A stretch of DNA of 47,566 nt from Faecalibacterium sp. UBA1819 (GTDB lineage: Bacteria; Bacillota; Clostridia; Oscillospirales; Ruminococcaceae): positions 1 to 47,566 of the forward strand of contig DCEX01000007.1 in assembly GCA_002315015.1 (NCBI GenBank). The letters are read 5' to 3'. Below, piece by piece: positions 1 through 8,755 of the stretch (position 1 is the stretch's first letter; each line of letters starts with the position of its first letter). The position numbers were made by a program, and so were the translations under genes. The notes beneath the pieces were generated by a model. It was not told where the DNA came from. It was given only the letters and a program-made list of their open reading frames with translations, and made no database searches.

Positions 1-78
1 TCCAGCTCCAGCTCGGAGAGCACCGCGCCGGACAGTTCTTCCAGCTCCAGCTCGGAAAGCACCGCGCCCGATAGCTCT
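1..78 (+). repeat. 39-bp in-frame tandem repeat, two visible copies
   Basis: Bases 1-39 and 40-78 are near-identical 13-codon units encoding SSSSSESTAPDSS. They differ only at a few synonymous positions (gag/gaa, ccg/ccc, gac/gat, agt/agc). The window begins inside the array, so the true copy number is unknown. Such repeats usually form an extended linker that carries wall-associated domains. Confidence 0.85.
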
Positions 79-3036
79 TCCGATTCCAATGACGAAAGTG
101 CGGTAACGGATTCTGATTCCGAGAAAGAAGAAGCGACAGATGATGCCGATTCGGAGAGCTCTCAGGAAGAAACGGCCGGCCAAACGGATAATGCCCCGGC
201 TGAAGATGCAAAAGCAGCTGGAAAAACAGGCTGGGAAGTCATTGGCAACAAGTGGTACTACTATGAAAATGGCGTACCTGCACAGGGAGCAAAAGAGATC
301 GGCGGAATTTGGTATGGTTTTGACGGCAGCGGCGCGTTGATGACAAGCCGTTTCACCTACAACGGAAAAACCTATTTGCCGAACGGAGCGGGTCAGCTTC
401 CCGGCGCCGGTTTGTATTTGGATGCAGCTACGAGTGCATGGTACTGCATCCAGTCTGACCGTTCCATTGTGCAAGACCAAGTCATTGGTTTTTCCGATGG
501 CGCTCGTGTATTTGACACAAGCGGTGCAATGCGCACAGGATTTTATCGAGACAAAAATAATCGCCTTTTTTACACAAACGCAAACGGCCTTGTGCCGACC
601 ATTGGCTTAAATTTAATTGGAAATCAGTGGAGCAATGTTACTTGGGGTTATTTCCTTTCGACGGATGAAGCCGTATGGTTTTCCGACGGCGCCCGTGTAT
701 TTGACACCAATGGTGCTTTGCGCGTAGGCTATTACAAAACACCTGATGGAAAGTTATACTACTCCAACGGCGCCGGTATTGTTCCCAGCGGCGGTCTGCA
801 AGTTTTAGACGGCTCTTGGAAATATATTCAAGATGACTATTCTCTTGCAACAAACACAGCGGTGAAGTTCAGCGACGGTGCCCGTGTATTCGACTCGAAC
901 GGTGCGATGCGCACAGGTACCTTCACATCGTCTAACGGAAAGCTGTATGTGACCAATGCAAATGGTGTGATTCCCACGGTCGCCGGTTTGCACAACCTGG
1001 GCAACGGATGGTACTTTGTAAAATGGGACTATTCTGTTGCGAAAGATGAGGCATTCTGGTTTGCCGACGGTGCGCGTGTTTTCCAAAATAACGGTCAGAT
1101 GGCAACCAACTTCTACCGTGCACAAAACGGAAAATATTATTATGCACAGCCCACCGGCATCATTCCGCAGGGCGGCTTGCGCATCATTAACAACGCATGG
1201 CGCTACATTCAGGCTGACTACTCTTTGGCAATCAATGGTGCAGTGAGCTTTGCCGATGGCGTGCGTGTTTTCAATAATGATGGCGTGATGCTGGTTAACA
1301 CCTTCTACCAAGCTCCTAACCAGAAGCTGTACTATGTAAAAGCAGACGGTTTGACCAACAAGCCCGGTTTGTTCTATGTAGGTTCTTTGTGGTACTCCCA
1401 AAAGAGCGGCGATTACAGTTTGGCGAAAAACGAGCTGATTTGGCTGTCCGACGGTCTGCGCTATTTTGGTGCGACCGGTGCAATGCAGTTCGGTTTGCAA
1501 AGTGTCGGCAGCGATTATTACTACTTTGGAAATGACGGCTTGGCCGACAGCGGCTGGATTACTGTAAACGGCAACCAGTATTATTTTGACCCGACCACCT
1601 ATAAAATGCAGAATCCGCAGCAGGTAAAGATCCTCGGAATTGACGTTTCCAAATTCCAAGGGCCGATCGACTGGAATGCAGTCAAAGCAAGCGGTGTGCA
1701 GTTTGTGATTATTCGTGTGTTGGGAAGCACCAATGCAGGCCCGTATGTTGACCAGTATTTCCACACCTATATGCAGGGTGCCTTGAATGCCGGCCTGCAA
1801 GTGGGCGCTTATATTTACAGCTACGGAACAACCTATGATTATATGAATCTGGAAGTTTCTACGGCGCTGACGGCATTGAACGCATACAAAAACAGCTTTA
1901 CTTATCCGGTTTATATCGACTACGAAGATCCTCTGAACTGGGATAAGAACCTCACGAAAGACCAGCACACAGATTTGATTCGCTACGGCATGAATCTTTT
2001 GGCCCAGAATGGCTATTTGCCGGGATTCTATACCTACTACAATGCAGCCAATACTTATATCAATGCGCAGCAGCTGATTGATGAAGGTTACGAGTTCTGG
2101 GTGGCTCATTACGGTGCTTCCTCCAATCCGTGGCCCAATGCCGGCATGTGGCAGTACACCAGCAGCGGCAAGGTTCCGGGCATCAACGGAAAAGTGGATA
2201 TGAACTATTCCCACCGTGATTATTCCAAAATGAACCGTTCTGTAACGGTGTACGATGTGAACAGCGGCAAGCAGGTAACAGCAAAAGTGAAAGACCTCGT
2301 TCCGCAGATGGTTCAAAACGAAGTGGGCAGCGGCCTTGGCTTGAGCGGCAACGATAAGCAAAAGCTCTATAAGGCGCAGGCAGTTGCGGCAAGAAGCTAT
2401 TTGGAATACTACCTTGGGATTGGACAGGTTCCCAGTGTGGGCCTGCAAGCACCGAGCAGTGAAGTAATGATGTCCTCCAATATTGTTTCCCATCTGGGTG
2501 TTTATTACAACGGAAGCATCATCAACGCGGCCTACGGCAGCTGCTCTGGGCCTTACACGAATTCCGCTGCCAATATGGGTTGGGGCAATTATGCCTATCT
2601 GACAACGGTAGAAAGCCCGTATGACTACATCATGACAGGCGCACAGCAATTTTACCCGAAGGTGAACACCATCGGAACCGACACGATGCGCAAAAATATC
2701 ATTAAGATGGTGGGTCAAGCGCAGTTTAATTTGTATGCAAACGACATGAGCCGCTGGATTACTTCTGTAAACAAAGATGCTTACGGAAATATCAGCAGTG
2801 CTGTGGTTTGCGGCGTTACCATCAGCGGCGGAAAATTCTATGAAAACTGCTGGGGATTGTATGGCGTTAATTTAAACAGCTGGAAGTATAACGGCAACGG
2901 AACATGGACGTTCTCCACCAACGGAAACGGCCATGGCGTCGGTATGAGCCAGTATGGTGCAGCTGCTTACATCAAAAAAGGTCAGGATTGGCGTTGGGTT
3001 TTGAATCACTATTATCCCAATACCTCGATTCTGTAA
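1..3036 (+). CDS. Surface protein: wall-binding repeats + GH25 lysozyme + SpoIID domain (5' end missing)
   Basis: The frame is open from the first base, so the N-terminus and any signal peptide lie outside the window; 1011 residues are visible. Order: a Ser/Glu/Asp-rich linker (residues 1 to about 80) beginning with two copies of SSSSSESTAPDSS; aromatic, Gly-rich wall-binding modules (about 80-535) with six DGARVF-like blocks; a GH25 muramidase domain (about 542-735) with GIDVSKFQGPIDW and the acidic YIDYEDP strand; and a SpoIID/LytB-like domain (about 745-1011) with NEV, KAQAVAARSY and GHGVGMSQYGA. GH25 enzymes cut the MurNAc-GlcNAc bond of peptidoglycan and SpoIID is a lytic transglycosylase, so the protein probably remodels the wall from outside the cell. 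A strong terminator follows. Domain calls are firm; the physiological role is inferred. Confidence 0.92.
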   Translation, partial: SSSSSESTAPDSSSSSSSESTAPDSSSDSNDESAVTDSDSEKEEATDDADSESSQEETAGQTDNAPAEDAKAAGKTGWEVIGNKWYYYENGVPAQGAKEIGGIWYGFDGSGALMTSRFTYNGKTYLPNGAGQLPGAGLYLDAATSAWYCIQSDRSIVQDQVIGFSDGARVFDTSGAMRTGFYRDKNNRLFYTNANGLVPTIGLNLIGNQWSNVTWGYFLSTDEAVWFSDGARVFDTNGALRVGYYKTPDGKLYYSNGAGIVPSGGLQVLDGSWKYIQDDYSLATNTAVKFSDGARVFDSNGAMRTGTFTSSNGKLYVTNANGVIPTVAGLHNLGNGWYFVKWDYSVAKDEAFWFADGARVFQNNGQMATNFYRAQNGKYYYAQPTGIIPQGGLRIINNAWRYIQADYSLAINGAVSFADGVRVFNNDGVMLVNTFYQAPNQKLYYVKADGLTNKPGLFYVGSLWYSQKSGDYSLAKNELIWLSDGLRYFGATGAMQFGLQSVGSDYYYFGNDGLADSGWITVNGNQYYFDPTTYKMQNPQQVKILGIDVSKFQGPIDWNAVKASGVQFVIIRVLGSTNAGPYVDQYFHTYMQGALNAGLQVGAYIYSYGTTYDYMNLEVSTALTALNAYKNSFTYPVYIDYEDPLNWDKNLTKDQHTDLIRYGMNLLAQNGYLPGFYTYYNAANTYINAQQLIDEGYEFWVAHYGASSNPWPNAGMWQYTSSGKVPGINGKVDMNYSHRDYSKMNRSVTVYDVNSGKQVTAKVKDLVPQMVQNEVGSGLGLSGNDKQKLYKAQAVAARSYLEYYLGIGQVPSVGLQAPSSEVMMSSNIVSHLGVYYNGSIINAAYGSCSGPYTNSAANMGWGNYAYLTTVESPYDYIMTGAQQFYPKVNTIGTDTMRKNIIKMVGQAQFNLYANDMSRWITSVNKDAYGNISSAVVCGVTISGGKFYENCWGLYGVNLNSWKYNGNGTWTFSTNGNGHGVGMSQYGAAAYIKKGQDWRWVLNHYYPNTSIL
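490..1510 (+). repeat. Coding repeats of 63-65 residues (wall-binding modules)
   Basis: The block F-[SA]-D-G-x-R-x-F recurs with its first codon at 490, 679, 868, 1060, 1249 and 1444, giving spacings of 63, 63, 64, 63 and 65 codons. Each unit carries a G-K-x-Y-Y hairpin, a GL hairpin ending in W, and a DYS(L/V)A segment. It looks like a higher-order unit built from three hairpins of about 20 residues, similar to choline/cell-wall-binding repeats. Confidence 0.75.
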
Positions 3037-3072
3037 TAAAAGGCGATCAGCAGCTTAAAAAATAAACAGAAA

Positions 3073-3118
3073 GGCACACCCTGCCGCAGAGAAAAACTGT
3101 GGCAGGGCGTGCCTTTTT
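3073..3118 (+). terminator. Rho-independent terminator
   Basis: A 17-bp stem (3073-3089 with 3097-3113, two G-U pairs) with a 7-nt loop is followed by a T run. It ends the surface-protein transcript. The convergent gene downstream stops at 3171. Confidence 0.9.
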
Positions 3119-3170
3119 ATGCAAGAAAATGTGAAATCACAGTTTGGGCTGAATGGGGGATGAGGCGGCG

Positions 3171-4268
3171 TTACACTTCGCTCTTTGCGGAATCCAATAA
3201 TGCAAAGTCCAGCAAAACCGGATTGTGGTCACTGTATGCAAATTGTGTATCGATCACTTGGCTTTCTTTTACTTCTATATTATCGGAAACAATAAACCCG
3301 TCTACGGTCACCACAAAGCTTTCGGCCGAATAGGGTTTGTCCGCATTGCGGCACGAGGGAACGGGATTTGCTTCATCATACGGGCCAAGGATGGAAAGAA
3401 ACGACGGAATCAGGCTATCGGGAATAGGCTGTGCCCAAGTGTAAGCCTGTGCGTCCTCAAAGCCAAAGCGCTCTGCGGAATTGCCCAGCAAATCCTTGTT
3501 GAAGTCACCGGCTCCAAGCATGTAATTGCCTTTTTCGTATTCCGTTTGCATATCGTCAAACAGCATTTTCAACTGTTCTTCCGCAATGGTACCGTCTGAG
3601 GTATATGCAGACAAGTGCAGATGATACACCACCAGTTCCTTGCCGTTTTCAACGGGGATGCGCTGAACGGAGTAACAGCGGTCAAGGTCTACGAGCTTCA
3701 TCACACTTTCCTCAATGGGTAAACTGCGCCGAACGGCTTCCTGAATCGGAAAGCGCGAAAAGAATGCAAGCCCGGATTGATTGGCGCCGTGAGGCTCCAG
3801 CAGCGGCCAAAACAGGTAAGGACTGTCGTAGTTCTGGGCAAATACATGCGCATATTGGGAATCAGACAACAATTCACAAGCCAGCGCATACTCGTTGACA
3901 TGGTGGCTGCGTGTGCCGTTGACGTCAACCTCTTGGAACATCAAAAAATCCGGTTCATATGAAGCGGCAGTGGTTACGGCACCGGTGATATTTTCTGTGA
4001 CAGCTTGTTCAGAACGGGCGCGGCTTTCGGTTCCGCCATCCATAAAAAAGCTGTAATCAGCGCTGTATGCGCCAAATCCGAGATTATAAGAAAGCGCGCG
4101 GTAAACGGTTTGTGTCTGCAAGGTTTCATTCGCGCTGCCCTCGGGTGTAAGCGGAAGGCGATCTCCCAGGCGGTGATAGTCAACAAATACATATACGACA
4201 TACGCCGCAATGATGGCTAAAATCAGCGCAAGCACGATAAAAGCAGAACGAAGGACGATTTTCTTCAT
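3171..4268 (-). CDS. Membrane-anchored endonuclease/exonuclease/phosphatase (EEP) family protein
   Basis: 365 residues. The ATG at 4268 is chosen because AGGAGA lies 6 nt upstream; an earlier in-frame start has no such site. An N-terminal membrane segment (about residues 4-27) is followed by an EEP fold: SYNLGFGAY near the start, FQEVD (metal-binding Glu), GAGDFNKD, and the C-terminal SDHNPV. These motifs mark the metal-dependent DNase I/sphingomyelinase/inositol-phosphatase superfamily, acting here on the outer membrane face. The true substrate (phosphodiester, phosphoinositide or nucleic acid) cannot be read from sequence. It lies 60 bp after the response-regulator gene on the same strand with no terminator seen between, so it could be the third gene of that unit. 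Confidence 0.85.
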   Translation of the reverse strand: MKKIVLRSAFIVLALILAIIAAYVVYVFVDYHRLGDRLPLTPEGSANETLQTQTVYRALSYNLGFGAYSADYSFFMDGGTESRARSEQAVTENITGAVTTAASYEPDFLMFQEVDVNGTRSHHVNEYALACELLSDSQYAHVFAQNYDSPYLFWPLLEPHGANQSGLAFFSRFPIQEAVRRSLPIEESVMKLVDLDRCYSVQRIPVENGKELVVYHLHLSAYTSDGTIAEEQLKMLFDDMQTEYEKGNYMLGAGDFNKDLLGNSAERFGFEDAQAYTWAQPIPDSLIPSFLSILGPYDEANPVPSCRNADKPYSAESFVVTVDGFIVSDNIEVKESQVIDTQFAYSDHNPVLLDFALLDSAKSEV

Positions 4269-4328
4269 ATCAATTCTCCTGTTGGCAATCGTTTGTGCCG
4301 GCAAACAGCACAGCAGTAAAAAGATGCT

Positions 4329-5381
4329 TTAAGAAAGAAGACTGTCGGCACAAAGAGAAGCGTTTTCATACATTTCTTCAGAAATAGCATAGCCGACATC
4401 CTTTTGCAGCAAGCGAAGAATTTGCTGTGCGGATGCTTGCTCGCCAAGCTGTTGTGCATATTCCGTGCAAAGCAGGGCGGTGCGTGTCAATTGTGCACTT
4501 AGCGGAATTGCCTCTCCGCCTTCACCCACAGGCCAGCCCGCGCCGTCATAGTCTTTGTGGTGCCAGCGGCAAATATCGGAAAGATGCTGGAAAAGCGGAT
4601 GCATAGATGCGCTTGTCTCAAAAATTTGTGCTCCCAGCTCGGTGTGCTTCTGATAAGTACTTTCTGCTCGGGTAGAAAGTACCTCATCAGGCAGTGCCAA
4701 AAGGCCAATATCAAAAAAGGAAGCGGCAATACCGATCCACACGGCGTCAGTGCCGCTGAGAGGAACGGTGTGGCAGTAAGAAGCGTATGTTTTTGCCAAA
4801 ACAGAAACCATGTGAGCGGTACGCCGCATTGATTCAAAAGACAGCGTGGGGCGAAGCGAGCACAGCAGGGAAAGGCTTTCCAGCCAGGGTCTCAGAGCAA
4901 GCAGAGCCTGCTTGGAGGTGATGGTTTCCGGGAAAAGCGTAAAGGTATCTTTTGAGTCGTCGGAGGACTGCTTTGACAAAAACAAGGTTTCCGACGGCCA
5001 GAATTGGCGGATAATGTTGTAAACACGCTCTTGAACCGTGTGAGGATTGACCGGCTTTGCCAAAAAGTCAACCGCTCCGGCTTCCATGCCGCTGACAACA
5101 TGGTCTTTATTGGCGTCCGATGTAATTAAAATAATTGGCAAACGGGAAGTTTGGCTGTTGCGGCGCAATTCTTCCAATAGGGAAAAGCCTGATTGACGAT
5201 GGCCTAAGTAAATATCAAGCAGAATTAAGCAAATTTCTTCATGATGCTCCTCAATAAACGCAGCGGCTTGTTTGGGTGCGCTGATACATTTGACGCGAAA
5301 GCTGTCTTTGAAAATTTCGTTTAAAATGGCAAGGTCAATTTGTGAGTCATCGACAACAATCAATAAATCACGATTTGTCAT
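4329..5381 (-). CDS. Response regulator: receiver + degenerate HD-GYP domain
   Basis: 350 residues. The N-terminal receiver domain has the acidic pair D11-D12, phospho-acceptor D56 in LLDIYLG, T87/S88 and K109. The C-terminal part (about 180-340) matches HD-GYP c-di-GMP phosphodiesterases, with H246, H274-H275 and DGAGWP (279-284, GWP for GYP). The hallmark HD pair is F223-D224 and the first metal His is replaced by Ser184. The ATG overlaps the stop of the HPt gene by 4 nt (ATGA), so the two are translationally coupled. With the adjacent HPt protein and the divergent hybrid kinase it completes a four-step phosphorelay. Output by c-di-GMP hydrolysis is doubtful; a binding or protein-interaction role is equally possible. 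Confidence 0.85.
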   Translation of the reverse strand: MTNRDLLIVVDDSQIDLAILNEIFKDSFRVKCISAPKQAAAFIEEHHEEICLILLDIYLGHRQSGFSLLEELRRNSQTSRLPIILITSDANKDHVVSGMEAGAVDFLAKPVNPHTVQERVYNIIRQFWPSETLFLSKQSSDDSKDTFTLFPETITSKQALLALRPWLESLSLLCSLRPTLSFESMRRTAHMVSVLAKTYASYCHTVPLSGTDAVWIGIAASFFDIGLLALPDEVLSTRAESTYQKHTELGAQIFETSASMHPLFQHLSDICRWHHKDYDGAGWPVGEGGEAIPLSAQLTRTALLCTEYAQQLGEQASAQQILRLLQKDVGYAISEEMYENASLCADSLLS

Positions 5382-5761
5382 ACCTGTTCCTCTCCTTTAT
5401 AGTAATGAATGAGATCCACAATCCGCTCGCTTTCGGTTTCAATTTCTTTTAAAAGCTCTTGCAGCTTTTTCATATTGCGAAAGCCCCCCGTGCGAAGCTC
5501 GGCCAAAATGGCGTGCGCACAGTCGCCCACAGTCGAAACCCCCAAGTTGGAGGCGGTACCCTTTAACATGTGGATATAGTGGTAAAACGCTTCTTGGTCT
5601 TGAGCCGAAAGCGCGCTTTGCATTTCATCAAAATGCAAAATATCGGGAAGCTGAAGCAGAAAGCGAAGATACAGCCCTTGGTTTCCCATAAAGCGCTCCA
5701 GCGCAGTATCGGTATCAACTCCGGCTGCTTTTAATTGCGAGAAAAATTCTTGTTGCTCCAT
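5378..5761 (-). CDS. HPt (histidine phosphotransfer) domain protein
   Basis: 127 residues. Start at 5761 because AAGGAG lies 7 nt upstream; an upstream in-frame start lacks a ribosome site. This is a single all-helical HPt domain with phospho-accepting His64 in HMLKGTASNLG, the usual H-x-x-K-G signature. It has no membrane segment, so it is cytoplasmic. It should carry phosphate between the receiver of the divergent hybrid kinase and the receiver of the next gene, with which it overlaps by 4 nt. Confidence 0.88.
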   Translation of the reverse strand: MEQQEFFSQLKAAGVDTDTALERFMGNQGLYLRFLLQLPDILHFDEMQSALSAQDQEAFYHYIHMLKGTASNLGVSTVGDCAHAILAELRTGGFRNMKKLQELLKEIETESERIVDLIHYYKGEEQV

Positions 5762-5815
5762 TGCAAAACTCCTTGTCCTGTAACGATGTGAGATCACTTA
5801 TTTTCACTTGCCATT

Positions 5816-5845
5816 ATTATACCTTGTTTGAGCGGTAAAGTCCAA
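5816..5845 (-). promoter_or_regulatory. Sigma-A-type promoter for the HPt-response regulator unit
   Basis: On the minus strand TTGGAC (5845-5840), an 18-bp spacer and TATAAT (5821-5816) precede the HPt start by about 55 nt. Confidence 0.6.
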
Positions 5846-5873
5846 TCGGACAGCCGCTTTTTTGCGCGGCAGA

Positions 5874-5901
5874 TTGACTTTTTAACAGGCTGATTTATAC
5901 T
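5874..5901 (+). promoter_or_regulatory. Sigma-A-type promoter for the hybrid kinase
   Basis: TTGACT (5874-5879), a 16-bp spacer and TATACT (5896-5901) lie about 32 nt before the kinase start. The two divergent promoters sit back to back in a 171-bp gap, which suggests joint control. Confidence 0.7.
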
Positions 5902-5932
5902 GAATACGGGAAAAGATTTAAGAAGGGAATGG

Positions 5933-8440
5933 GTGAATGCAATGCAGCGAAAAAAAGTGAAGGGAAAAGGAGCTTTAAAACATTTTTGGTTTAATGTTGC
6001 CATGTTAGTGGCCTTCAGCCTTTTTCTGGCGGCAAGCGCTGTGGTTGTGCGGGAGCGGCTTCTTCAGGATGCGCAGGAGGTAGGAAACTATGTCACGCGC
6101 AGTTACTCCAATCAGGAGCAAAACAAAATTCGCTTTTATCTGCAAATTTTGAATATGAAGGCGGAGCTTATCAACGATAAAAGCCTGGAATCGCAGCAAA
6201 TGTTTACTTGGCTTGCGCAGCAGCAGGAAGAAATGCAACAGTTTGACGAAGAAGGGTTATATTTTACAGCGCTTTGGAATGGCGAAACCATCAATTCGCA
6301 GGGGATTTACAACGATGCAGACCCTTTTTGGATTGAAACAGCACAAAATGCAGGCGGCGAAACAAAATTTGCCGGTGTGGTGCAAAACAATGGGGGGAAA
6401 TGGCTTGTTTTTTCTCAGCAGCTCGATGAGAAAGGCAATGTGCTGGCGCTGTGGGCTCCAATCAAGGATTGGGGAATCTCACAGCGTGAATCAATGCCCA
6501 TGGGCAGTGTGTACTTTCTGTGCGATGAAAGCGGCAATGTGCTGTATACCATGACAGAGCAGAATTATTCGGACAGCGAGTTGGATGCTTACGCCGTTGT
6601 TTTAAAAAATGGAATTGAGGATGGCAGCCTTTTGGCGTATGACACCAGCATCACAGCGCCCGACGGCAAACAGCACGGCGTTTACTATCATGTCATGGAA
6701 AATAGCTGGGTTTCGGTTTTGACCATTCCAATTCATGAAATTTTGTATGAGCTGGAAACGGTGATCCGCTTCTTTTTCCTGCTGGTTTTTCTGTTTGGAG
6801 CGGCTCTTTTAATCACAGCATGGCGTGACAGCAAACAAACCAAAAAGCTTCGTGCAGCAAGCGAAACGGTGCAGGCGCTGGGCGAGCTTTACTATGCCAT
6901 TTACCGGGTGGATTATCAGGCCGGAACGTTTGAAATGCTCAAGTGTGCTGAAGATATGCAGGGAAAAATGCCCCAAAGCGGCAGTTATGAAAGCTTTTTA
7001 TGTGCCATTGAAACAGTCATCAGCAAAGAGACTTATAATGAATTTGAAAAAAGCTTTTCTTTGGAGAACGTGCGTCATTTGGTGAAAAATCAAACAAAGC
7101 GTTTCGGCGGCGATTATCTGCGGCGTTTTGGGCAGGAGTTCCGCTGGGTGAACGTGGAAATGCTGTTTGATAAAAACCCTGATACGCATGAAGTGGTATT
7201 TTGCTTTCGAGATATTGACGTGGAAAAGCGCCGTCAAATGAATGAAATTGACTTGCTCAACCGCGCTTTGGATGCGGAAAAAGAAGCGCAAAAAGCAAAG
7301 ACGACATTTTTTAACAGAATGTCCCACGAAATGCGCACGCCGCTGAATGCCGTCATTGGCATGTGCGCGCTTTTGAGGCGTGACCTTTCCCAGCCGGAAA
7401 AAGGCAATGCACATATTGACAAAATGGAATTTGCTGCAAAGCAGCTGTTGGCGCTTATTAACGACCTTTTGGAAATTTCGAGAATGGAACGCGGCAAATT
7501 TTCGTTGGAATGTCGGCCAATGGACTTGTGCCGCTGCATCGAAGAATACTGCGACTTGTTTCACGCTTTGGCGCAGCGGGAAAACAGACAATTTGATGTC
7601 AGCGTAACCCTGCACCAAAAGGAAGTGATGGGCGATTCCGTTCGCCTTGGGCAAATATTTAATAATTTGCTGTCAAATGCGTTTAAATATACAAAAGACG
7701 GCGGGCATATCGCTGTCCATGTGTATGAAAAACAGGGCAAATATGTGTTTGAAATTTCCGATGACGGCGTTGGAATGTCGCAGGAATTTTTAGCGCATAT
7801 CTTTGAGCCGTATGCGCGCGAAACTCGTTTTGGAACACGTCAAACGATGGGTACGGGGCTTGGCATGGCAATTGTGCGCCAGCTGGTGCAGCAAATGAAC
7901 GGAGAAATTCACTGTGAAAGCACCGTGGGCAAAGGAAGCCGTTTTGTGATTGCTTTGCCCCTCACCCCGGTGGATGTGCCGCAAAGCGACAAGCCGGAAC
8001 AAACACAGAAAAAGGGCGAAACTCCGCGTTTGGACGGCGTGCGCATTCTGTTGGCGGAGGATGACGCCATCAATATGGAAATTGCAACGGAAATTCTCAC
8101 CGCGCAGGGCGCAGAAATTACAAAAGCGCATAACGGGCAAGAGGCGGTGGAGCAGTTTGCAAGTTCCGCAGAGAATCGCTTTGATATTCTTCTCCTCGAC
8201 ATGCAAATGCCTGTCATGGGAGGCTGTGATGCCGCGCGTGCCATCCGTGCCATGGAGCGCTCGGATGCCAAAAATGTTCCCATTATTGCAGTAACCGCCA
8301 ATACCTTTTCGGAGGATATTGCCCTGACAAAACAGGCGGGCATGGATGAACATGTAGCAAAACCGATTGATTTTGGAAATTTATGCAAAGTCATTGACGG
8401 CTTTTTGGCACAAAAGCGCAGCAAAAAAGACACAGAGTGA
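5933..8440 (+). CDS. Membrane hybrid sensor histidine kinase with C-terminal receiver
   Basis: 835 residues from a GTG start placed 5 nt after AAGGG; an in-frame ATG at 5942 is the alternative. A first membrane helix (about 20-40), an extracytoplasmic sensor of about 220 residues (Cache-like by layout), and a second helix (about 278-297) precede a HisKA domain with His465 in MSHEMRTPLNAVIGM. An HATPase domain follows (NNLLSNAFKYT, DDGVGMS, GTGLGMAI). A C-terminal receiver has D756 in LLLDMQMP and the late Lys in AKPID. It autophosphorylates on His465 and passes phosphate to D756, then presumably to the HPt protein encoded divergently. The stimulus is unknown. Confidence 0.92.
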   Translation: MNAMQRKKVKGKGALKHFWFNVAMLVAFSLFLAASAVVVRERLLQDAQEVGNYVTRSYSNQEQNKIRFYLQILNMKAELINDKSLESQQMFTWLAQQQEEMQQFDEEGLYFTALWNGETINSQGIYNDADPFWIETAQNAGGETKFAGVVQNNGGKWLVFSQQLDEKGNVLALWAPIKDWGISQRESMPMGSVYFLCDESGNVLYTMTEQNYSDSELDAYAVVLKNGIEDGSLLAYDTSITAPDGKQHGVYYHVMENSWVSVLTIPIHEILYELETVIRFFFLLVFLFGAALLITAWRDSKQTKKLRAASETVQALGELYYAIYRVDYQAGTFEMLKCAEDMQGKMPQSGSYESFLCAIETVISKETYNEFEKSFSLENVRHLVKNQTKRFGGDYLRRFGQEFRWVNVEMLFDKNPDTHEVVFCFRDIDVEKRRQMNEIDLLNRALDAEKEAQKAKTTFFNRMSHEMRTPLNAVIGMCALLRRDLSQPEKGNAHIDKMEFAAKQLLALINDLLEISRMERGKFSLECRPMDLCRCIEEYCDLFHALAQRENRQFDVSVTLHQKEVMGDSVRLGQIFNNLLSNAFKYTKDGGHIAVHVYEKQGKYVFEISDDGVGMSQEFLAHIFEPYARETRFGTRQTMGTGLGMAIVRQLVQQMNGEIHCESTVGKGSRFVIALPLTPVDVPQSDKPEQTQKKGETPRLDGVRILLAEDDAINMEIATEILTAQGAEITKAHNGQEAVEQFASSAENRFDILLLDMQMPVMGGCDAARAIRAMERSDAKNVPIIAVTANTFSEDIALTKQAGMDEHVAKPIDFGNLCKVIDGFLAQKRSKKDTE

Positions 8441-8596
8441 TTTTACACATATCGGCGTCAAAGAAGCTGCTGGGTAAAAGATTGATATTGTGTATACAAA
8501 ACAAAACCGCAGAGCTATTTGATGTAGGATTTATTTAAACTTGACAAACTTACGAAAATATTTGTACTTTTGCGCACTTTTTTTTCATTTTCGGTA

Positions 8597-8625
8597 TTGA
8601 TTTTTTGGAAAAAAGCAGTTACAAT
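8597..8625 (+). promoter_or_regulatory. Likely glmS promoter
   Basis: TTGATT (8597-8602), a 17-bp spacer and TACAAT (8620-8625). Transcription would begin near 8632, leaving a leader of about 160 nt. A second candidate lies upstream (TTGACA 8541-8546, 16-bp spacer, TGTACT). Confidence 0.55.
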
Positions 8626-8702
8626 AGGCACATTGCATATCGTCGTAAGAGAGAGCCGACGCAAGCAAGGCAAAAACAAGACACGCAATCAGCAAGGCGG
8701 CA

Positions 8703-8755
8703 GCTTTGGCGGTTGATGTCCTGCGGCGATAGAGGCGAATCAGCGGCGCAAAAGC
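8703..8755 (+). promoter_or_regulatory. Hairpin in the glmS leader
   Basis: GCTTTGGCG (8703-8711) can pair with CGCAAAAGC (8747-8755) with one mismatch. The stem continues through GTTGAT/ATCAGC after a 2-nt bulge and ends near a CCT/AGG pair. The structure finishes 25 nt before the AGGAG site, so it could affect translation or RNA stability. The function is unproven. Confidence 0.4.

Noticed and set aside
805..2718. 637-residue open frame on the minus strand opposite the surface protein
   Set aside because: It has no domain, mixes Cys/His/Ile-rich nonsense and lies opposite an obvious multi-domain protein. Long antisense frames arise from codon bias.
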